Positions 1 through 11,685 are shown, counted from the first letter of the stretch. The stretch is DNA of 64,000 nucleotides from Malaya genurostris (GCF_030247185.1 NC_080571.1:82890525-82954524), one strand, 5' to 3'. Notes: a model not told the origin generated them from the letters alone. Made by a program: numbers and translations.

Positions 1-2
1 AG

Positions 3-2276
3 GGCAACATTGTTCCACATGACTGGAGACAAGTGAAAGTGATCGCCATTCAAAAACCAGGAAAATCAGCCACCGATCACAATTCGTATCGGCCGATTGC
101 TATGCTTTCCTGTATCCGGAAATTGTTCGAAAAAATGATTCTCTTCCGTCTAGACAATTGGGTCGAAACTAATGGCTTACTTTCAGATACACAATTTGGT
201 TTCCGCAGAGGCAAAGGAACGAATGATTGTCTAGCGTTGCTCTCAACAGAAATTCAAATGGCATTTGCTCGTAAAGAACAAATGGCATCAGTTTTCCTCG
301 ACATCAAGGGGGCATTCGATTCAGTTTCCATTAACGTTCTATCTGAGAAGTTGCATCAGCATGGTCTTTCGCCAGTTTTGAACAACTTTTTACATAATCT
401 ATTGTCTGAGAAACATATGTATTTCGCGCATGGTGATTTGTCGACAATACGATTCAGTTACATGGGTCTTCCTCAGGGCTCATGCTTAAGCCCCCTTTTA
501 TACAATTTTTACGTAAACGACATCGATAAATGTATCAACACATCTTGCACGCTAAGACAACTTGCCGATGACAGCGTTGTGTCTATTATAGGACCCAAAG
601 CTGGCGATCAGCAAGGGCCGTTACAAGATACTCTTGCCAACTTATCCACATGGGCTCTTCAAATGGGTATCGAGTTCTCTACGGAGAAAACTGAGCTGGT
701 TGTATTTTCAAGGAAGCGAGAACCAGCACAACTACAGCTTCAACTAGGGGGTGAAAACATAGCTCAGGTCTTCACATTTAAATATCTCGGGGTCTGGTTC
801 GACTCCAAAGGCACATGGGGATGTCACATTAGGTATATGAAACGAAAATGCCAACAAAGAATCAACTTTCTTCGTACAATAACCGGATCGTGGTGGGGTG
901 CCCATCCAGGAGACCTGATCAGGCTGTACCAAACAACGATATTGTCCGTGATGGAATACGGATGCTTTTGCTTCCGATCCGCGGCGAACACTCATTTCAT
1001 CAAGCTGGAAAGAATTCAGTATCGTTGTTTGCGTATTGCCTTGGGTTGCATGCAATCGACTCATACGATGAGCCTCGAAGTGCTGGCGGGCGTTCTTCCA
1101 TTGAAAAACCGGTTCTGGGATCTCTCATATCGTTTACTCATTCGATGCGACATTTTGAATCCTCTGGTGATTGAAAATCTCGAAAGGTTAGTTGAGCTCA
1201 ATTCTCAAACCCGTTTTATGTCCTTGTATTTTGATTACATGGCTCAGAATATTAATCCTTCTTCGTTTGTTTCCAACCGTGCTCATTTCTTGGATACTTC
1301 TGATTCTACTGTGTTTTTCGATACTTCCATGAGAGAAGAGATTCGTGGAATTCCGGATCACGTGCGCCCTCAAGTGGCCCCAAATATTTTTTATAATAAA
1401 TTTAGAACAGTCAACTGTGAAAAGGTGTTTTACACTGACGGATCAAACATCAACGAGTCCACAGGCTTCGGTATCTTCAATCAAAACATCACCGCTTCGT
1501 ACAAACTCAGTGATCCGGCTTCAGTTTACGTCGCAGAATTAGCTGCTATTCAGTACACCCTCGAGATCATTGAAACCTCGCCCAAAGACCATTACTTCAT
1601 TGTCACGGACAGTCTAAGCTCAATAGAAGCTCTCCGGGCAATGAAGCCAGGAAAGTACCCCCCTTATTTTCTGGGGAAAATACGGGAACACTTGAGAACT
1701 TTATCTGAACGGTCTTATTCAATATCGTTAGTCTGGGTCCCTTCGCATTGTTCCATTCCGGGAAATGAAAAGGCAGACTCATTGGCTAAGGTGGGCGCAT
1801 TAGAAGGTGATATTTATGAAAGACCAATCTGCTTCAATGAATTTTTCAGTATTTCTCGTCAGAAAACTCTCGAAAGTTGGCAAACTTCATGGACGAATGA
1901 CGAACTGGGACGATGGCTACACTCCATTATTCCTAAGGTATCAACGAAACCGTGGTTCAAGGGGATGAACGTGAGTCGTGATTTCATTCGCGTTATGTCT
2001 CGGCTCATGTCAAATCACTATACATTCAACGCACATCTCCGGCGTATCGGGATCGTGGAGAACGGGCTCTGCACCTGTGGCGACGGTTATCAGGACATCG
2101 AGCATGTCGTGTGGTCGTGCGTAGTGTATCGCGACGCCAGGTCGAAGCTACTGGAATCCCTCAGGGCCCGAGGTAGACCGCCTGAAGTTCCGGTTCGGGA
2201 TGTGTTGGCGAGTCGGGATAGCTCATATATGCTTCTGATATACGAGTTTCTCAAACACATTAATATACAAGTGTAA
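3..2276 (+). CDS. Reverse transcriptase-RNase H polyprotein (ORF2 C-terminal part)
   Basis: This is the C-terminal part of a LINE ORF2, which copies the element RNA at the target site. The frame is open to the window edge, so the GTG at 33 is not a real start. Counting from 33, RT motif A (LDIKGAFD) lies at about residues 89-96, motif B (GLPQGSCLSP) at about 145-154, and motif C at 177-180. Motif C reads LADD instead of the usual Y/FADD. The RNase H domain begins with YTDGSN at about 467-472 and retains the later acidic residues (VAELAA, VTDSLSS, KADSLAK). A Cys/His-rich tail (CTCG...EHVVWSC) follows, as in related elements. There is no frameshift or stop. The endonuclease domain and ORF1 lie outside the window. 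The family call is firm; the clade call is tentative. Confidence 0.9.
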   Translation, partial: GNIVPHDWRQVKVIAIQKPGKSATDHNSYRPIAMLSCIRKLFEKMILFRLDNWVETNGLLSDTQFGFRRGKGTNDCLALLSTEIQMAFARKEQMASVFLDIKGAFDSVSINVLSEKLHQHGLSPVLNNFLHNLLSEKHMYFAHGDLSTIRFSYMGLPQGSCLSPLLYNFYVNDIDKCINTSCTLRQLADDSVVSIIGPKAGDQQGPLQDTLANLSTWALQMGIEFSTEKTELVVFSRKREPAQLQLQLGGENIAQVFTFKYLGVWFDSKGTWGCHIRYMKRKCQQRINFLRTITGSWWGAHPGDLIRLYQTTILSVMEYGCFCFRSAANTHFIKLERIQYRCLRIALGCMQSTHTMSLEVLAGVLPLKNRFWDLSYRLLIRCDILNPLVIENLERLVELNSQTRFMSLYFDYMAQNINPSSFVSNRAHFLDTSDSTVFFDTSMREEIRGIPDHVRPQVAPNIFYNKFRTVNCEKVFYTDGSNINESTGFGIFNQNITASYKLSDPASVYVAELAAIQYTLEIIETSPKDHYFIVTDSLSSIEALRAMKPGKYPPYFLGKIREHLRTLSERSYSISLVWVPSHCSIPGNEKADSLAKVGALEGDIYERPICFNEFFSISRQKTLESWQTSWTNDELGRWLHSIIPKVSTKPWFKGMNVSRDFIRVMSRLMSNHYTFNAHLRRIGIVENGLCTCGDGYQDIEHVVWSCVVYRDARSKLLESLRARGRPPEVPVRDVLASRDSSYMLLIYEFLKHINIQV

Positions 2277-2953
2277 TCTGTTACATCTGGCTTAGAAAGT
2301 TCCTCCTATTTATCGACGTTGTTTCAACTGTGGCTAAGAATAATCTTCACCTGCAGGTTCGACACTAACTTCCGCCGATTATCCCGATTCCTCATCTGTC
2401 CACCATCTTCATCGGAACTAACAAGATCTTTGTGTTGTCACTAACCTTTTCGCTTCCCCCCTCCCCGTCTCTTCACCATCTCGATGTCAACTAATTAGAT
2501 CTCTGTCGTTTTAGTCAATTCATTCCCATATCCCCTTTTTACTCCGTTTTCCGCAATATTTACTTCGCTATTTTTTTTTTCTCATTTTCTTCTGTAACAA
2601 CACCATCATCGCCCACGGAAACTTACCAACAGCATGCGGGCCACCCGCCGGGTATTCGTAACCTGGGGGTGTTTCCCGCGGACCCACACGGACCGAAGAA
2701 TGCGGCCAACATGAACATTCACCAACGCCATATGGAAGACTCTCATGAAATATTCAATTCACCGGCCACTGCCGATCACCAGCTGAAGGCTGGATCTGCC
2801 AAAGTCAACCATTGCGACCCAAATATGACATTACTCAATGATACAACCCTAGTTTTAAGTTAGTCGTAAATTAAAATTAGTAAAAGCCCTTGGCATCTTA
2901 GAGCTTAAGCAGTGTGCCTTAAACATTATATTCTTGAATAAAAAAAAAAAAAA
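2277..2953 (+). other. LINE 3' UTR and poly(A) tail
   Basis: This non-coding tail follows the RT-RNase H stop codon. It holds a pyrimidine-rich stretch (about 2440-2600) and ends in a short A-run preceded by TTGAATAAA. A 64-codon frame at 2669-2863 shows no known domain and is not called. Confidence 0.6.
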
Positions 2954-3940
2954 CTAAAATTTGTGCCAATAGTCATCTCATTAGTAGAGTCACCATGTTA
3001 TTTTACCCATTACTCGACTTTCAATAAATTTATTGAGATAAAATCGAATACAAAATCTTTGCCTCGTCTGTAAGAAGCAATGGAACATAAAAGTAGTTCA
3101 GAAATGATTCAATACTGCTGTTTTAACGAACAAAAAAAAAAAAAAAATAAAGCTCCAGATTTCATGTTATTCTTGAAATTATTATTCTTGAATCTATCAA
3201 ACAGAGATAACAGATCTCACTCTAACTAATGGTTTTCGTACATGAAATGACTAATGGATTTGAGATGAATGGGGGTACCGTTACCCAATTTCTATCTCTT
3301 CTATTGGTCGATCGTTAGTCCTGAGCTGAAACGGTGGCCTTTATTACCGTTCTTGCATGCACTCACTCTTACATTTCATTCACACATCATCTCACCCATC
3401 AGGTCCCAAACGATACATCTTCACAATATAAACTGGATGAACATCGTTTGACAGCTATCAGTGGTTTGCTCATTGGTTCGGTCATTATTATTTTATTATA
3501 TTCTACAATATTCTATTTCATTCCACAGTATTCCATGGTACACAAACCACCAATAAACGTCAAAGATGGATTCGATTTACCGTTCATTTATTGTCATCGT
3601 GTGAAACCCAATTGGGATACGTTTACTCTACTTAATTTTCACTTCACACTGGTAATAAGGGCCGGTAGTATGAAAATAAAACATAAAAAAGAGCTCAGTT
3701 AAGCCCTACCGGCCTCTCCAACCCCGGATGTTGGAGCGTAATGCAATCAACATCTTATTCAAGTCGTTCCATATATTATTCATTTAATTCAATTATGAAA
3801 CGAAAAACTGTAACGCATATCTTTATCAAATTGTAACGCTAATTGATTGTATGTGATGATGTTTGCAATACCGTCAAGCCCACCAACCAACGGGAGGGTA
3901 ACATATAACAGACTAGAATTAAAATAAAAAGGTTTGTATT
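2954..3940. other. AT-rich spacer, one weak exon-like frame
   Basis: AT-rich DNA between the LINE and the ph 3' end. An open frame at 3334-3702 has a hydrophobic segment (ISGLLIGSVIIILLY) and potential splice signals on either side (a CAG after a pyrimidine-rich run near 3400, and CTG|GTAATA near 3655). I recognise no family. A plus-strand AATAAA lies at about 3923-3928. If a plus-strand gene ends here, it would converge with ph. Support is weak. Confidence 0.2.
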
Positions 3941-3949
3941 TTCGTCAAT

Positions 3950-4646
3950 TATTTATTTTATTTTCCAAGAGAATTACATTCGCATGGTTCTTATGAAATG
4001 CTAGTACTAGAGAAAAAAATATGATTGCTCAATGATTAGTTTATACAGTTCTGACGCGAAGCACGACTTGTGTTTATCAAAAATTTGGCAATGGTTTGCT
4101 TCCAGATACGGTTGCCCAGCTTCTTACAATGAATATATTTTCTATTGGTTTTCTAAATTTATTTTTCTCTTGCATAATCAAACAGCTCTGCTGAAGCAGA
4201 CCATACACTCTTACGGAACTATTGTGGAACCTACGGAATAGTGAGAATATGTACAAAAGAAATATTTCATATTTTCGAATTATGTTCTTATGCAGCGTTT
4301 TACTGTTCAAGGGGGGAGGAGAGCATTGATTGCGATCTTAAGGACATTTTGCTACAATAAATTAGTTTTAGTGCCCACCTGAAACAAGACGGTAATGCTG
4401 TAGTCTTAATACTTAAAATACCATTAGACTAATTCTAAACTTCGGTGATAATAAATTTGTGTTCAGTAAAAACTAAACCTAAAGCTACTGAATTCTTAAC
4501 GATAACCCGCTATTTACAGAATAACATTCACATTAGTAAAACAAACTAAATTACAGTCTACGCAGGAGTAAAAAGTAAAAATAAACAAGGATTAAGAAAT
4601 AGAAATCCCGTCAAATCACAGTTGCAACCGAGCCAGCACAGTTGCT
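3950..4646 (-). other. ph: ph 3' UTR (putative)
   Basis: Sequence downstream of the ph stop codon on the minus strand. Minus-strand AATAAA signals are visible at 4163-4158, 3962-3957 and 3957-3952, giving possible UTR lengths of about 500 or 700 nt. No other gene is visible here. Frames on both strands in 4032-4310 are short and look accidental. Confidence 0.5.
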
Positions 4647-5383
4647 TTACGATTGCTGCTGTGGTTGTTGCGATTGAGGTTGCCCATCGGCCGGACTGGT
4701 GCTGGCAATCATCGAACGAACCTTGGCCAAGAATTTCACTGCCGGGCCCACCTTCATGTTCATCGTTTCGTTGATGAGATGTTTCTCCTCGAGTAGCATC
4801 AAAGCTTCACCGTCAATTTCCTGTTCGGCAAAATTTTCCGCGTAGCTACCGAATCCGGGTAGATTTTTGATGAAATCACGCACATCCTGTACGGACCACT
4901 TCATAACCAGCGAGGACTCCTCTCCGGTGGGGTTCGGTGCCACCGGAACGGTAGCCGCTCCGGTTTCAACCGGTGTCGCAGCAAACTGAGGCGGATGAAT
5001 GGACGGTGACTGTTCCATCGGTTCCAGTCGTTCCAGTTTGATGTTGGAAGGTGCAACCGGATTAACGGTTGTCGTTACCGATCCCGGGTGGTCCAAACCG
5101 TTGCCGGTACTGGTCGGGTGCGATTCGATCGTACCGTTGTGCGTCGGCGAGGTCACCTGATCGGTCGAGTTCTGTTTGGCTGCCCGGGCACAGTCGGCAC
5201 TGCAGAACCGTTTGCGTTTCATTTTACTGCGCAGTTCCGGCTTACCGCAGATTTCACAGTTACCCATGTCACCGGTGGTGGTGTTCGCGTTGGCCGTCAG
5301 TGGAGATGGTTGCTGTTGCTGCTGGGTCAGCAAAACGTTGCCGGGAGAAATCGGAGAGTTGGCTTCGGTGGTGGTACGTTTTT
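4647..5383 (-). CDS. ph: Polyhomeotic, last coding exon (FCS zinc finger, SAM domain, stop)
   Basis: This is the C-terminal exon of the Polycomb repressive complex 1 subunit Polyhomeotic. The acceptor is a pyrimidine-rich tract ending CTTCCAG at 5384. The exon begins with two bases that complete an AAA codon with the preceding exon. Next comes an FCS-type zinc finger (CEIC...FCSADC; Cys codons near 5258, 5249, 5204 and 5192) with a basic KRKR stretch, which binds nucleic acid in this family. A Ser/Thr/Pro linker contains IKLE, a match to the SUMO-acceptor consensus. The SAM domain runs from about 4898 to 4705 (starts WSVQDV, contains QEIDGEALMLL and KVGPAVKF) and in this family polymerises end to end. 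A Gln-rich tail and TAA end the protein. FCS followed by C-terminal SAM, after HD1 in the exon before, is diagnostic of Ph/PHC proteins. Confidence 0.95.
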
Positions 5384-6300
5384 CTGGAAGAAGATAAAAC
5401 GAAAATTAGTTCTGAGTTTTTCTCTATAATAGGCGAATGAATGTCAATTTTCTATGCGAAAACAAACAAACAACTAATGTATCGATGTATTATTGGGAAA
5501 CGTTAAATAAATGTTTCCAGTCTATGGCATCTAAAGCAGTGTGAGAAGTAGGCCTTGCTTCGAATGGATGTGAAAAACAATGTCGATTTCGCTTGATGTT
5601 GAACCTTAATCCATTTCCAAACCGTTTGTTTGAAGCCAGTTTCGAACCTATTTTCAACGTTATTGAACTGAAGTTCGAGTCCGTTTTGAACCTGATTCTT
5701 ATATCGGGTTAGTTCAAACTTCTGTTGCTAAGTGCAAACCCAACACAGTTTCGTGAAGAGCGCTGAGTTTGAAGTGACTACCCTGTGTGAATTACAGTGT
5801 TTTCAAATGAAAACAACATAGGTGAGTGATCCTACTTATTAGAACATTGGCCGAATTCTCCGTAGATCTACGGATTCGGAGATTTTAATCGAATCTGTAG
5901 GTAAAATCTATGGAAATTTGAGTGTTTCTCTGGAAACTATTTTGTGTGTAGAGTAAAAAAAAGGTGTTATACGGTACCTGGTTTACGGTACCAGAGTTAC
6001 CGGAAATAGTGATAAAAAACTTTAAATTGGGCCTCTGGGATGGCTACATCAAATGAAAGGTTTTACAATCCTATATCATACCGCAAATGGTGGTCGAATA
6101 CTCGGAAATGGAACTCATTTCGTTTTCTCAGCTAACGATAAAACCGATTTTCATAAACTTAAATTCACTAACTAAGTAACTAAGTTAGGTTCAAAACTTC
6201 ACCAGAAATAGTGGTCAAAAACTCCCAAACGGAACTTACTTCGGAATCTCATAGAATCAGAAATCAGGAATCAGAACAAATTGGCTCAAATAGCACGTTC
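5384..6300. other. ph intron, part 3' of the LINE: dispersed repeat
   Basis: Non-coding intron. 5960-6290 carries degenerate units of a mosquito dispersed repeat recognised by recurring words such as accggaaatagtg, aaatgaaaggt and accgattttcat. The same family forms the array at 39350-40010 and recurs at 43440-43620. A 30-bp near-palindrome centred on AGATCT lies near 5853-5883. Confidence 0.45.
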
Positions 6301-6344
6301 CCCTTGATATTTGGAGATTTGTGCCTTGTCATCAATTTGTTTTT

Positions 6345-6720
6345 AGCATCATTTTCCCGATATATAAGAGGGAAGGATTGAAAGGAAATGGTAAGGGTTG
6401 GACTAGTAGGATGGGAAAAATTGACGACACAAAAACACATAAAAGCAGAAGTAAATTCTGCACCCCTAAGGGATGCTGAACAATATGCTGGGGATCACAT
6501 TTAGTGGAAGCAGAGGTAAATTCTGAACCTCTACGAGGTCCCGAACAGTCTGCTGTTAATAAAACCTCCAACCTCCGAGAGAATTTGGAGATCTTACAAA
6601 AGCGCCACCATTCTGCACTCCCGGAAGAATGCAGAACGATTCGCAGTATGTACGAGCAGAAGTAAATTCGGTACCCCCTAAAGGATGTCAAACAATCTGC
6701 TAAACCCTATTTAAGATGAA
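6345..6720 (-). repeat. Degenerate tandem repeats in the LINE 3' UTR
   Basis: At least three imperfect copies of a roughly 45-bp unit, spread over about 6440-6710. On the plus strand each reads approximately agcagaagtaaattc, then a C-rich stretch, then agggatg or aggtcc, then aacaatctgct. 3' UTR repeats of this kind occur in several non-LTR families. They lie between the RNase H stop and the element's 3' end. Confidence 0.55.
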
Positions 6721-6767
6721 TACAGAAGGGATTCATTCATTCCAGGAAGAACGATGAACCCTTCTGA

Positions 6768-8000
6768 CTATAGCTCCACACCACATTGGGTGAGAAACGA
6801 GAGAATATCCTTCAAATTTAGCTCCGCATACACAGACTCAACCATGTATGGAGAACCAAAAACCCGGATACGTAGTTGCGTCAATGCGGGACAGTTACAT
6901 ATCAGATGATATGAAGTACCGTTATCGCATTCACACAAATCACACGAATAATACTCAGCACGTTGAATAGTAGCCATGTGATAATTGAGTTTGCAATCTC
7001 CAGTCAGAGCTCTGACCAGAATACTGCAATGATGCTTGGAGAAATGCAGTAGACACTTTGACATTTTCAGATTTAAATCTGGTAGAAATGCTTTTGTCTG
7101 AGCGCAAGTTTGCAAGCTGCGCCAGTAGCTGGCATGTTCGGATGCAGCCCAAGAACAAATCTTGTGCTTTATCCAACTAGTTGAAAGTGGTAAAGCTGGT
7201 TCAGGACCAACGAAATCATTCGTTGTACCAGCTCTAGCCAACTCATCAGCCCATTCATTTCCAGTAATACCAGAATGGCCGGGTACCCATAAGAAGTAAA
7301 CAGCATTTGAAATGCTGAGGTCTTCAATTTGAGTTCGACATGCGATCACTAGATTCGACCGTGAGTCATTCGAACTTAGTGCTTTTAAAGCTGCCTGACT
7401 GTCGGAACAAAAATAAATACGTTTACCACAGATCCTCTGCTGAAGTGCCGATTGTACTCCACACAGAATCGCGTAGATTTCTGCTTGGAACACAGTACAG
7501 TATCTACCAAGTGAATGAGACTGCTCTAGCCTCATTTCACGACAGTAGACACCAGCACCCGCACGACCATTCAACAGAGAACCGTCCGTATAACAAACTT
7601 TGTGTTCATCAAGTTGTCGTTCCAGACAACCAGACAACCATTCCTCACGAAGAGGATAGCTCACCTTGAATGTTTTGAAAGGAAAACTGCATGTGAGAGT
7701 TAGGTCACTAGGAGCGAGCAAATACTCATCCCACCTAACCATTTGAGACCACAAGCGAGTGTGGCTGGTAGCATAATCTAATGGGTTACTGTTCCAAAGC
7801 CCTGTAACCTTAAGACGGTATGCACAAGATAATGCTTCTTGTTTTAGGAACACATGTAGTGGTTTAATGCACAGTAGCGCCTCTAGAGCAGCAGTAGGAG
7901 TTGTCGTGAATGCTCCTGTCATCGCCATTAGGACCATCCTTTGGAGATGATTTAGCTTTGACTGAACTGTCGCGACTTCTCCACCATACAAGACATCCAT
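6768..8000 (-). pseudogene. RNase H part of the broken LINE ORF2
   Basis: An open frame of about 410 codons. YTDGSLLNGRAGAG opens the RNase H domain, followed by VFQAEIYAIL, SDSQAALKAL, VPGHSGITGNEWADELA and a Cys/His tail (CDLCECDNGTSYHLICNCPAL). These are the family's catalytic acidic positions and tail. The proper frame begins near 7985; the leading MDVLYGGE is read out of frame. It is separated from the RT by two frameshifts about 75 bp apart. The bridging frame (…YIHWIYTTIVRPILAYG…) lies at about 8060-7985. Confidence 0.85.
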
Positions 8001-8003
8001 ATG

Positions 8004-9641
8004 CTAAAATTGGTCTAACAATAGTTGTGTAGATCCAATGAATGTATCTGGGTTTGAGTCCCCATTTCCAAAAGCTCGTCTGCATTGGCCGAAAGCCATG
8101 CAAGCTCTTTTAATCCTGAAATCAATGTGAGCAGACCAATTCAGTTTTGAGTCAAGAATAACCCCGACGTATTTAACTTGATCGACCACAGTAACCTCTG
8201 AGCCGAAGAACTGTAACGGACGAGCTCCTGTGATTATCCTACGATGAGTGAAAAGCACCATTGATGTTTTGCCAGGATTTACAGATAATCCAACCTGACA
8301 ACACCATTGTTCAACAGATCGCAGGGCTTGTTGCATTAAATCGAAGAGAGTGTTAATGCTTATACCGGTCATCAATATATGATAATCGTCGGCAAAACCA
8401 TAAGTCGGAAATCCAAGGTTATTAAGTTTCCTTAACAAACCATCAGCGACTAGGTTCCATAAAAGTGGGGATAGTACACCACCTTGAGGACACCCACAGA
8501 CACTCAGCTTTCTAATATCTGCTTGCCGAAGCGATGAACAAAGAAGTCGATTGCTAAGCATTGCGTGTATCCAATTTGTGATACTTGAAGGTATGCCATG
8601 ACCACGGGCTGCTTCCAGAATTGAATTGAAAGACACGTTATCAAAGGCACCTTCAATATCTAGGAAAACTCCCAAGCAAGATTGCTTTTGTGAGAAAGCT
8701 TTTTCAATGTTGTACACAACATCATGTAACAGGGTTGTAGTGGACTTCCCACGCTGGTAAGCATGTTGCATTCCATGTAGCGGATGCACGCCCAAACTAA
8801 CATTACTGATATAGTGATCGACTATGCGTTCCACTGTTTTAAGAAGAAATGAGCTAAGACTGATAGGCCTGAAACTCTTCGCTTCCTCATAAGTGTCGCG
8901 ACCGCCTTTGGGAATAAATTTGACAATTATTTCCTGCCAGGCCCTTGGAATATATCCTGTCGCAAGACTAAAAGTAAGTATTTTCTTCAAAACATGTTTG
9001 AAATGTTCATACCCTTTCTGCAGTAACACTGGGAAAACTCCATCCTTTCCAGGAGACTTGTACGGAGCAATACTCTCAACTGCCCATTTGACCGATTCAA
9101 TCGTCACAACGCTTCGAGCGAGTGCCCAAGAATCGTAACTACCTGAAAAAGTCTCTGGAAGAGCTGTCGGTGATGGATCCATACAACCTGGAAAGTGAGT
9201 GTTAAAAAGATAGTGAAGTACATCACCTTCATCAGACAAGTGTTCACCATCTGAAGTTCTTAAGAAACTGACATTAAAGTCCTTAGACTTCGAAAGTAAC
9301 TTAATTAATCTGCTAGCCTCGTTGAGACTAGAGACATTTGTGCAGAGGCTTTTCCAACCACTTCGCTCAGACGATCGAAGAGCATTTTTGTAAGCCCTTC
9401 GAGCCGACACGAATGCCTCCGACCCATCCCTGCGTCGGTGGTTCCAAGCTCTTCTGCATAGTTTCCTTAGTCTAGCAAGTTCAGCAATCCACCAAGGAGT
9501 TCCTCTAGTAGCTCGCACAATCCGAAGTGGACAAGCCTCTTCATATGCTGCAACTATGAGTGAGTTTGTCTCGTCGACAACATTTTCCAAATCAATTGGG
9601 GTTTCAATTGTTGGTTGGTACCCGTAAAATCTGGTCGCCAA
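8004..9641 (-). pseudogene. Reverse transcriptase part of the broken LINE ORF2
   Basis: An open frame of about 545 codons. It has the LINE pre-RT region, then SFRPISLSSFLLKTVER, motif A LDIEGAFDNVS, motif B CPQGGVLSPLLWN, motif C FADD, and motif E (KYVGVILDSKLNW). All RT catalytic aspartates are kept. The frame continues upstream of 9641 in sense (…DHKYIFFEHSNVKF…) into the endonuclease remnant. At about 8060 it shifts out of frame. The product would be non-functional as encoded. Confidence 0.9.
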
Positions 9642-9836
9642 GCCCTCTTCATATAGGTCCCAGTTTGTAGATTTGGGATTACGATATGTGATAATATCAA
9701 ATTTAACGTTTGAATGTTCAAAGAATATGTACTTATGATCAGAAAACGAAGGTTCGAGCTCATCGGAGACGAATCAATTCACCAACTCATGCGCAATTCT
9801 ATCAGAGCAGAGAGTTGCGTTCCAAACCTCCTCTCT

Positions 9837-10190
9837 TCAAGATCTCGCAAAAGTTGGACGATTTCCTGCATTGACTATGTGCAGGTTTGTACTGCTCACA
9901 AATTCCATCATATCAGAACCTCTCGAATTTATATCTGTGCTGCCCCAAATGATATGGTGAGCATTTATGTCACTACCGATTACAAGCGGTAAATCACTTT
10001 TGCAACAGTATGATACAACCTTTTTGAAGTCATCGCTTGGCGAAGGTTGGTTATGCGGCAAATATGCCGAACAATAGACATATTTTCTGTCTATGCCATC
10101 AATAGTCATATCAACTGTGACAGCACAAATATCCCGAGTTGTGAGCTTGAGAAACATCGAGAGCACTACTTGCAAGTATGCATGCTCGAG
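9837..10190 (-). pseudogene. APE-type endonuclease remnant of the LINE
   Basis: The translation carries VYCSAYLPHNQPSPSDDF, then GSDINAHHIIWGSTDINSRG, the signature of the LINE apurinic-like endonuclease (usually GDFNAHH..WG). The beginning of the domain is missing, and frameshifts or stops at about 9835 and 9780 separate it from the RT frame. This is the 5'-most recognisable part of the element. Confidence 0.75.
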
Positions 10191-10200
10191 ACATAATTAT

Positions 10201-11685
10201 AATGTAAGGATTTTGTTAAATGTTTGATTCATTTAAATCCCACGAGTTGCGAAGAAAAAAGTCGTCCACTGTGCCAGAGCTTCGCTTAACACAGTAAGGG
10301 AAAACCCCAAGATATTCCGTTCACGACTGCATTGTTTAACCTCCTGCAGCCATTCAGTCCTCGGCACGGAAATACACATTGACTTAGGAGTTCCTATTTT
10401 TGTGGCCTTTTACGACATGGAACAGGAAACCAGTGGATCAATTCTTGGTAAAAAAATAATTCCGCCGGATGCCACACGGCTTACCTGTTTGGTGGACTTA
10501 TACCAACGGTACAGGTGGACCGTAGCGTTATTCTTAGCCAGTTGGGAAACCGCTACCGACACTACACGGCTATCTAGGCTGCTCAGAGAGGGAAGTTGAC
10601 ATTGATGGATGCTTAACAGATTTTCACACACTCAGATTCAAATGATTGGTCATATGGTGCTATAAAAAATTTCTCTGTTTGATCCGACCTTCGGCTCTGG
10701 AATTACGGGGAAATAAGTGTTTGAAATTCATGTATAAAATCAGTTCCAACATAAATTATTTGGTACAGTAGGGTGTCAAGTTTCGAGGCAGTACCTATAT
10801 TTTCGGCAAGCAGGATTATGTCTCACGAAAGGTTAAGGCAAACAAAGAATTCATGCGAACATAGTTTCACTTTATTCGCGCTCATATCTAATGCATATTT
10901 TCCCACATCACAAATTGGGAATTGTAGCTGAAAGTTGAAGCTACACAACGGTAGAAACAAATCTGGTAACATCCTAGGTGTTTCCAATCTTAACTAACTG
11001 CTCTTCGCTCTAAAGTCGTTTTATTTTCACAGTGATTGCATAGCCTTTCTATATAAGAGAGAGGCAATAACAAAATGCGACTGGTACTGATCGTAGCAAA
11101 GCGTGAAATCATCCAAACCACTGCGATCGTGATCAATGCTTGCTCTCTGTATTGTGTGAACTTCTTTTGTGTATTGATTTGGAGGTATTCACATGATGTC
11201 TTATTACCAACATGAGCAAAATCCTAAACGCTTTGACGTTTCACCGAAATCAACATTTCAATACTTTTCAAAAATAGCAGTTCCAAATCAATAACGTAAC
11301 AACTTTGTATGGTACAGCCCAGACAGATAACGCCACATTTATCAGCCGACGTTTAGATTGGCAACATTTTAATGTCATATATCTCAAGCCAAGCCAAGCA
11401 TTTAGTCAATTTTCCACTTGGCAAACGATTTAATGTCGCCACACTTCCGAACTCTTCTAAAGCACAGTTTGACACATTCAACCAGGCATGACAATTGCGA
11501 AACTGGTTTTTATTTTTCATTTTTTTTTCTTTTCGTAGTACCTCCTGGCACTGCATCCGCTCATTAGCCGCACGGTTTAGAATAGACCGGCGCCGCAAAA
11601 TAAACTACTGGCGCGAAGGAACCGCCAAAGCTAAACAAACAAAGCACAGATAGTGAAAAAAAAAATCGGAAGCTTGAATACTTAC
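10201..11685. other. ph intron, no gene
   Basis: 10240-10640 is less AT-rich and has open frames on both strands without recognisable domains. It may be further, scrambled LINE sequence (5' UTR or ORF1). 10640-11685 is plain AT-rich intron. A short hairpin (gcctttct...agagaggc) at about 11043-11070 resembles the ends of a common mosquito repeat. Confidence 0.35.

Larger units (their letters stand above)
1..2953 (+). mobile_element. Non-LTR retrotransposon (I/LOA-type), 3' half
   Basis: The left edge of the window cuts this element. It consists of an open RT-RNase H reading frame to 2276, a 3' UTR of about 660 bp, and an A-run at about 2940-2953 that I take as the poly(A) 3' end. Having an RNase H domain after the RT places it in the I group of clades (I, LOA, Outcast and relatives) rather than Jockey. 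The intact frame suggests a fairly recent insertion. No target-site duplication can be checked because the 5' end is outside the window. Confidence 0.85.
6300..10200 (-). mobile_element. LOA/I-type non-LTR retrotransposon, 5'-truncated and inactive
   Basis: A minus-strand LINE in the 6.3-kb ph intron, in the same orientation as ph. In element order it has the C-terminal part of an APE-type endonuclease (about 10190-9840), RT (9641-8004), RNase H (about 7985-6768) and a 3' UTR with repeats ending near 6300. Frameshifts at about 8060 and 7985 and stops in the endonuclease region inactivate it. The domain order EN-RT-RNase H fits the LOA/I group, well known in Aedes. The 5' boundary is put near 10200 because the frame closes there; it is approximate. 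Confidence 0.8.
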
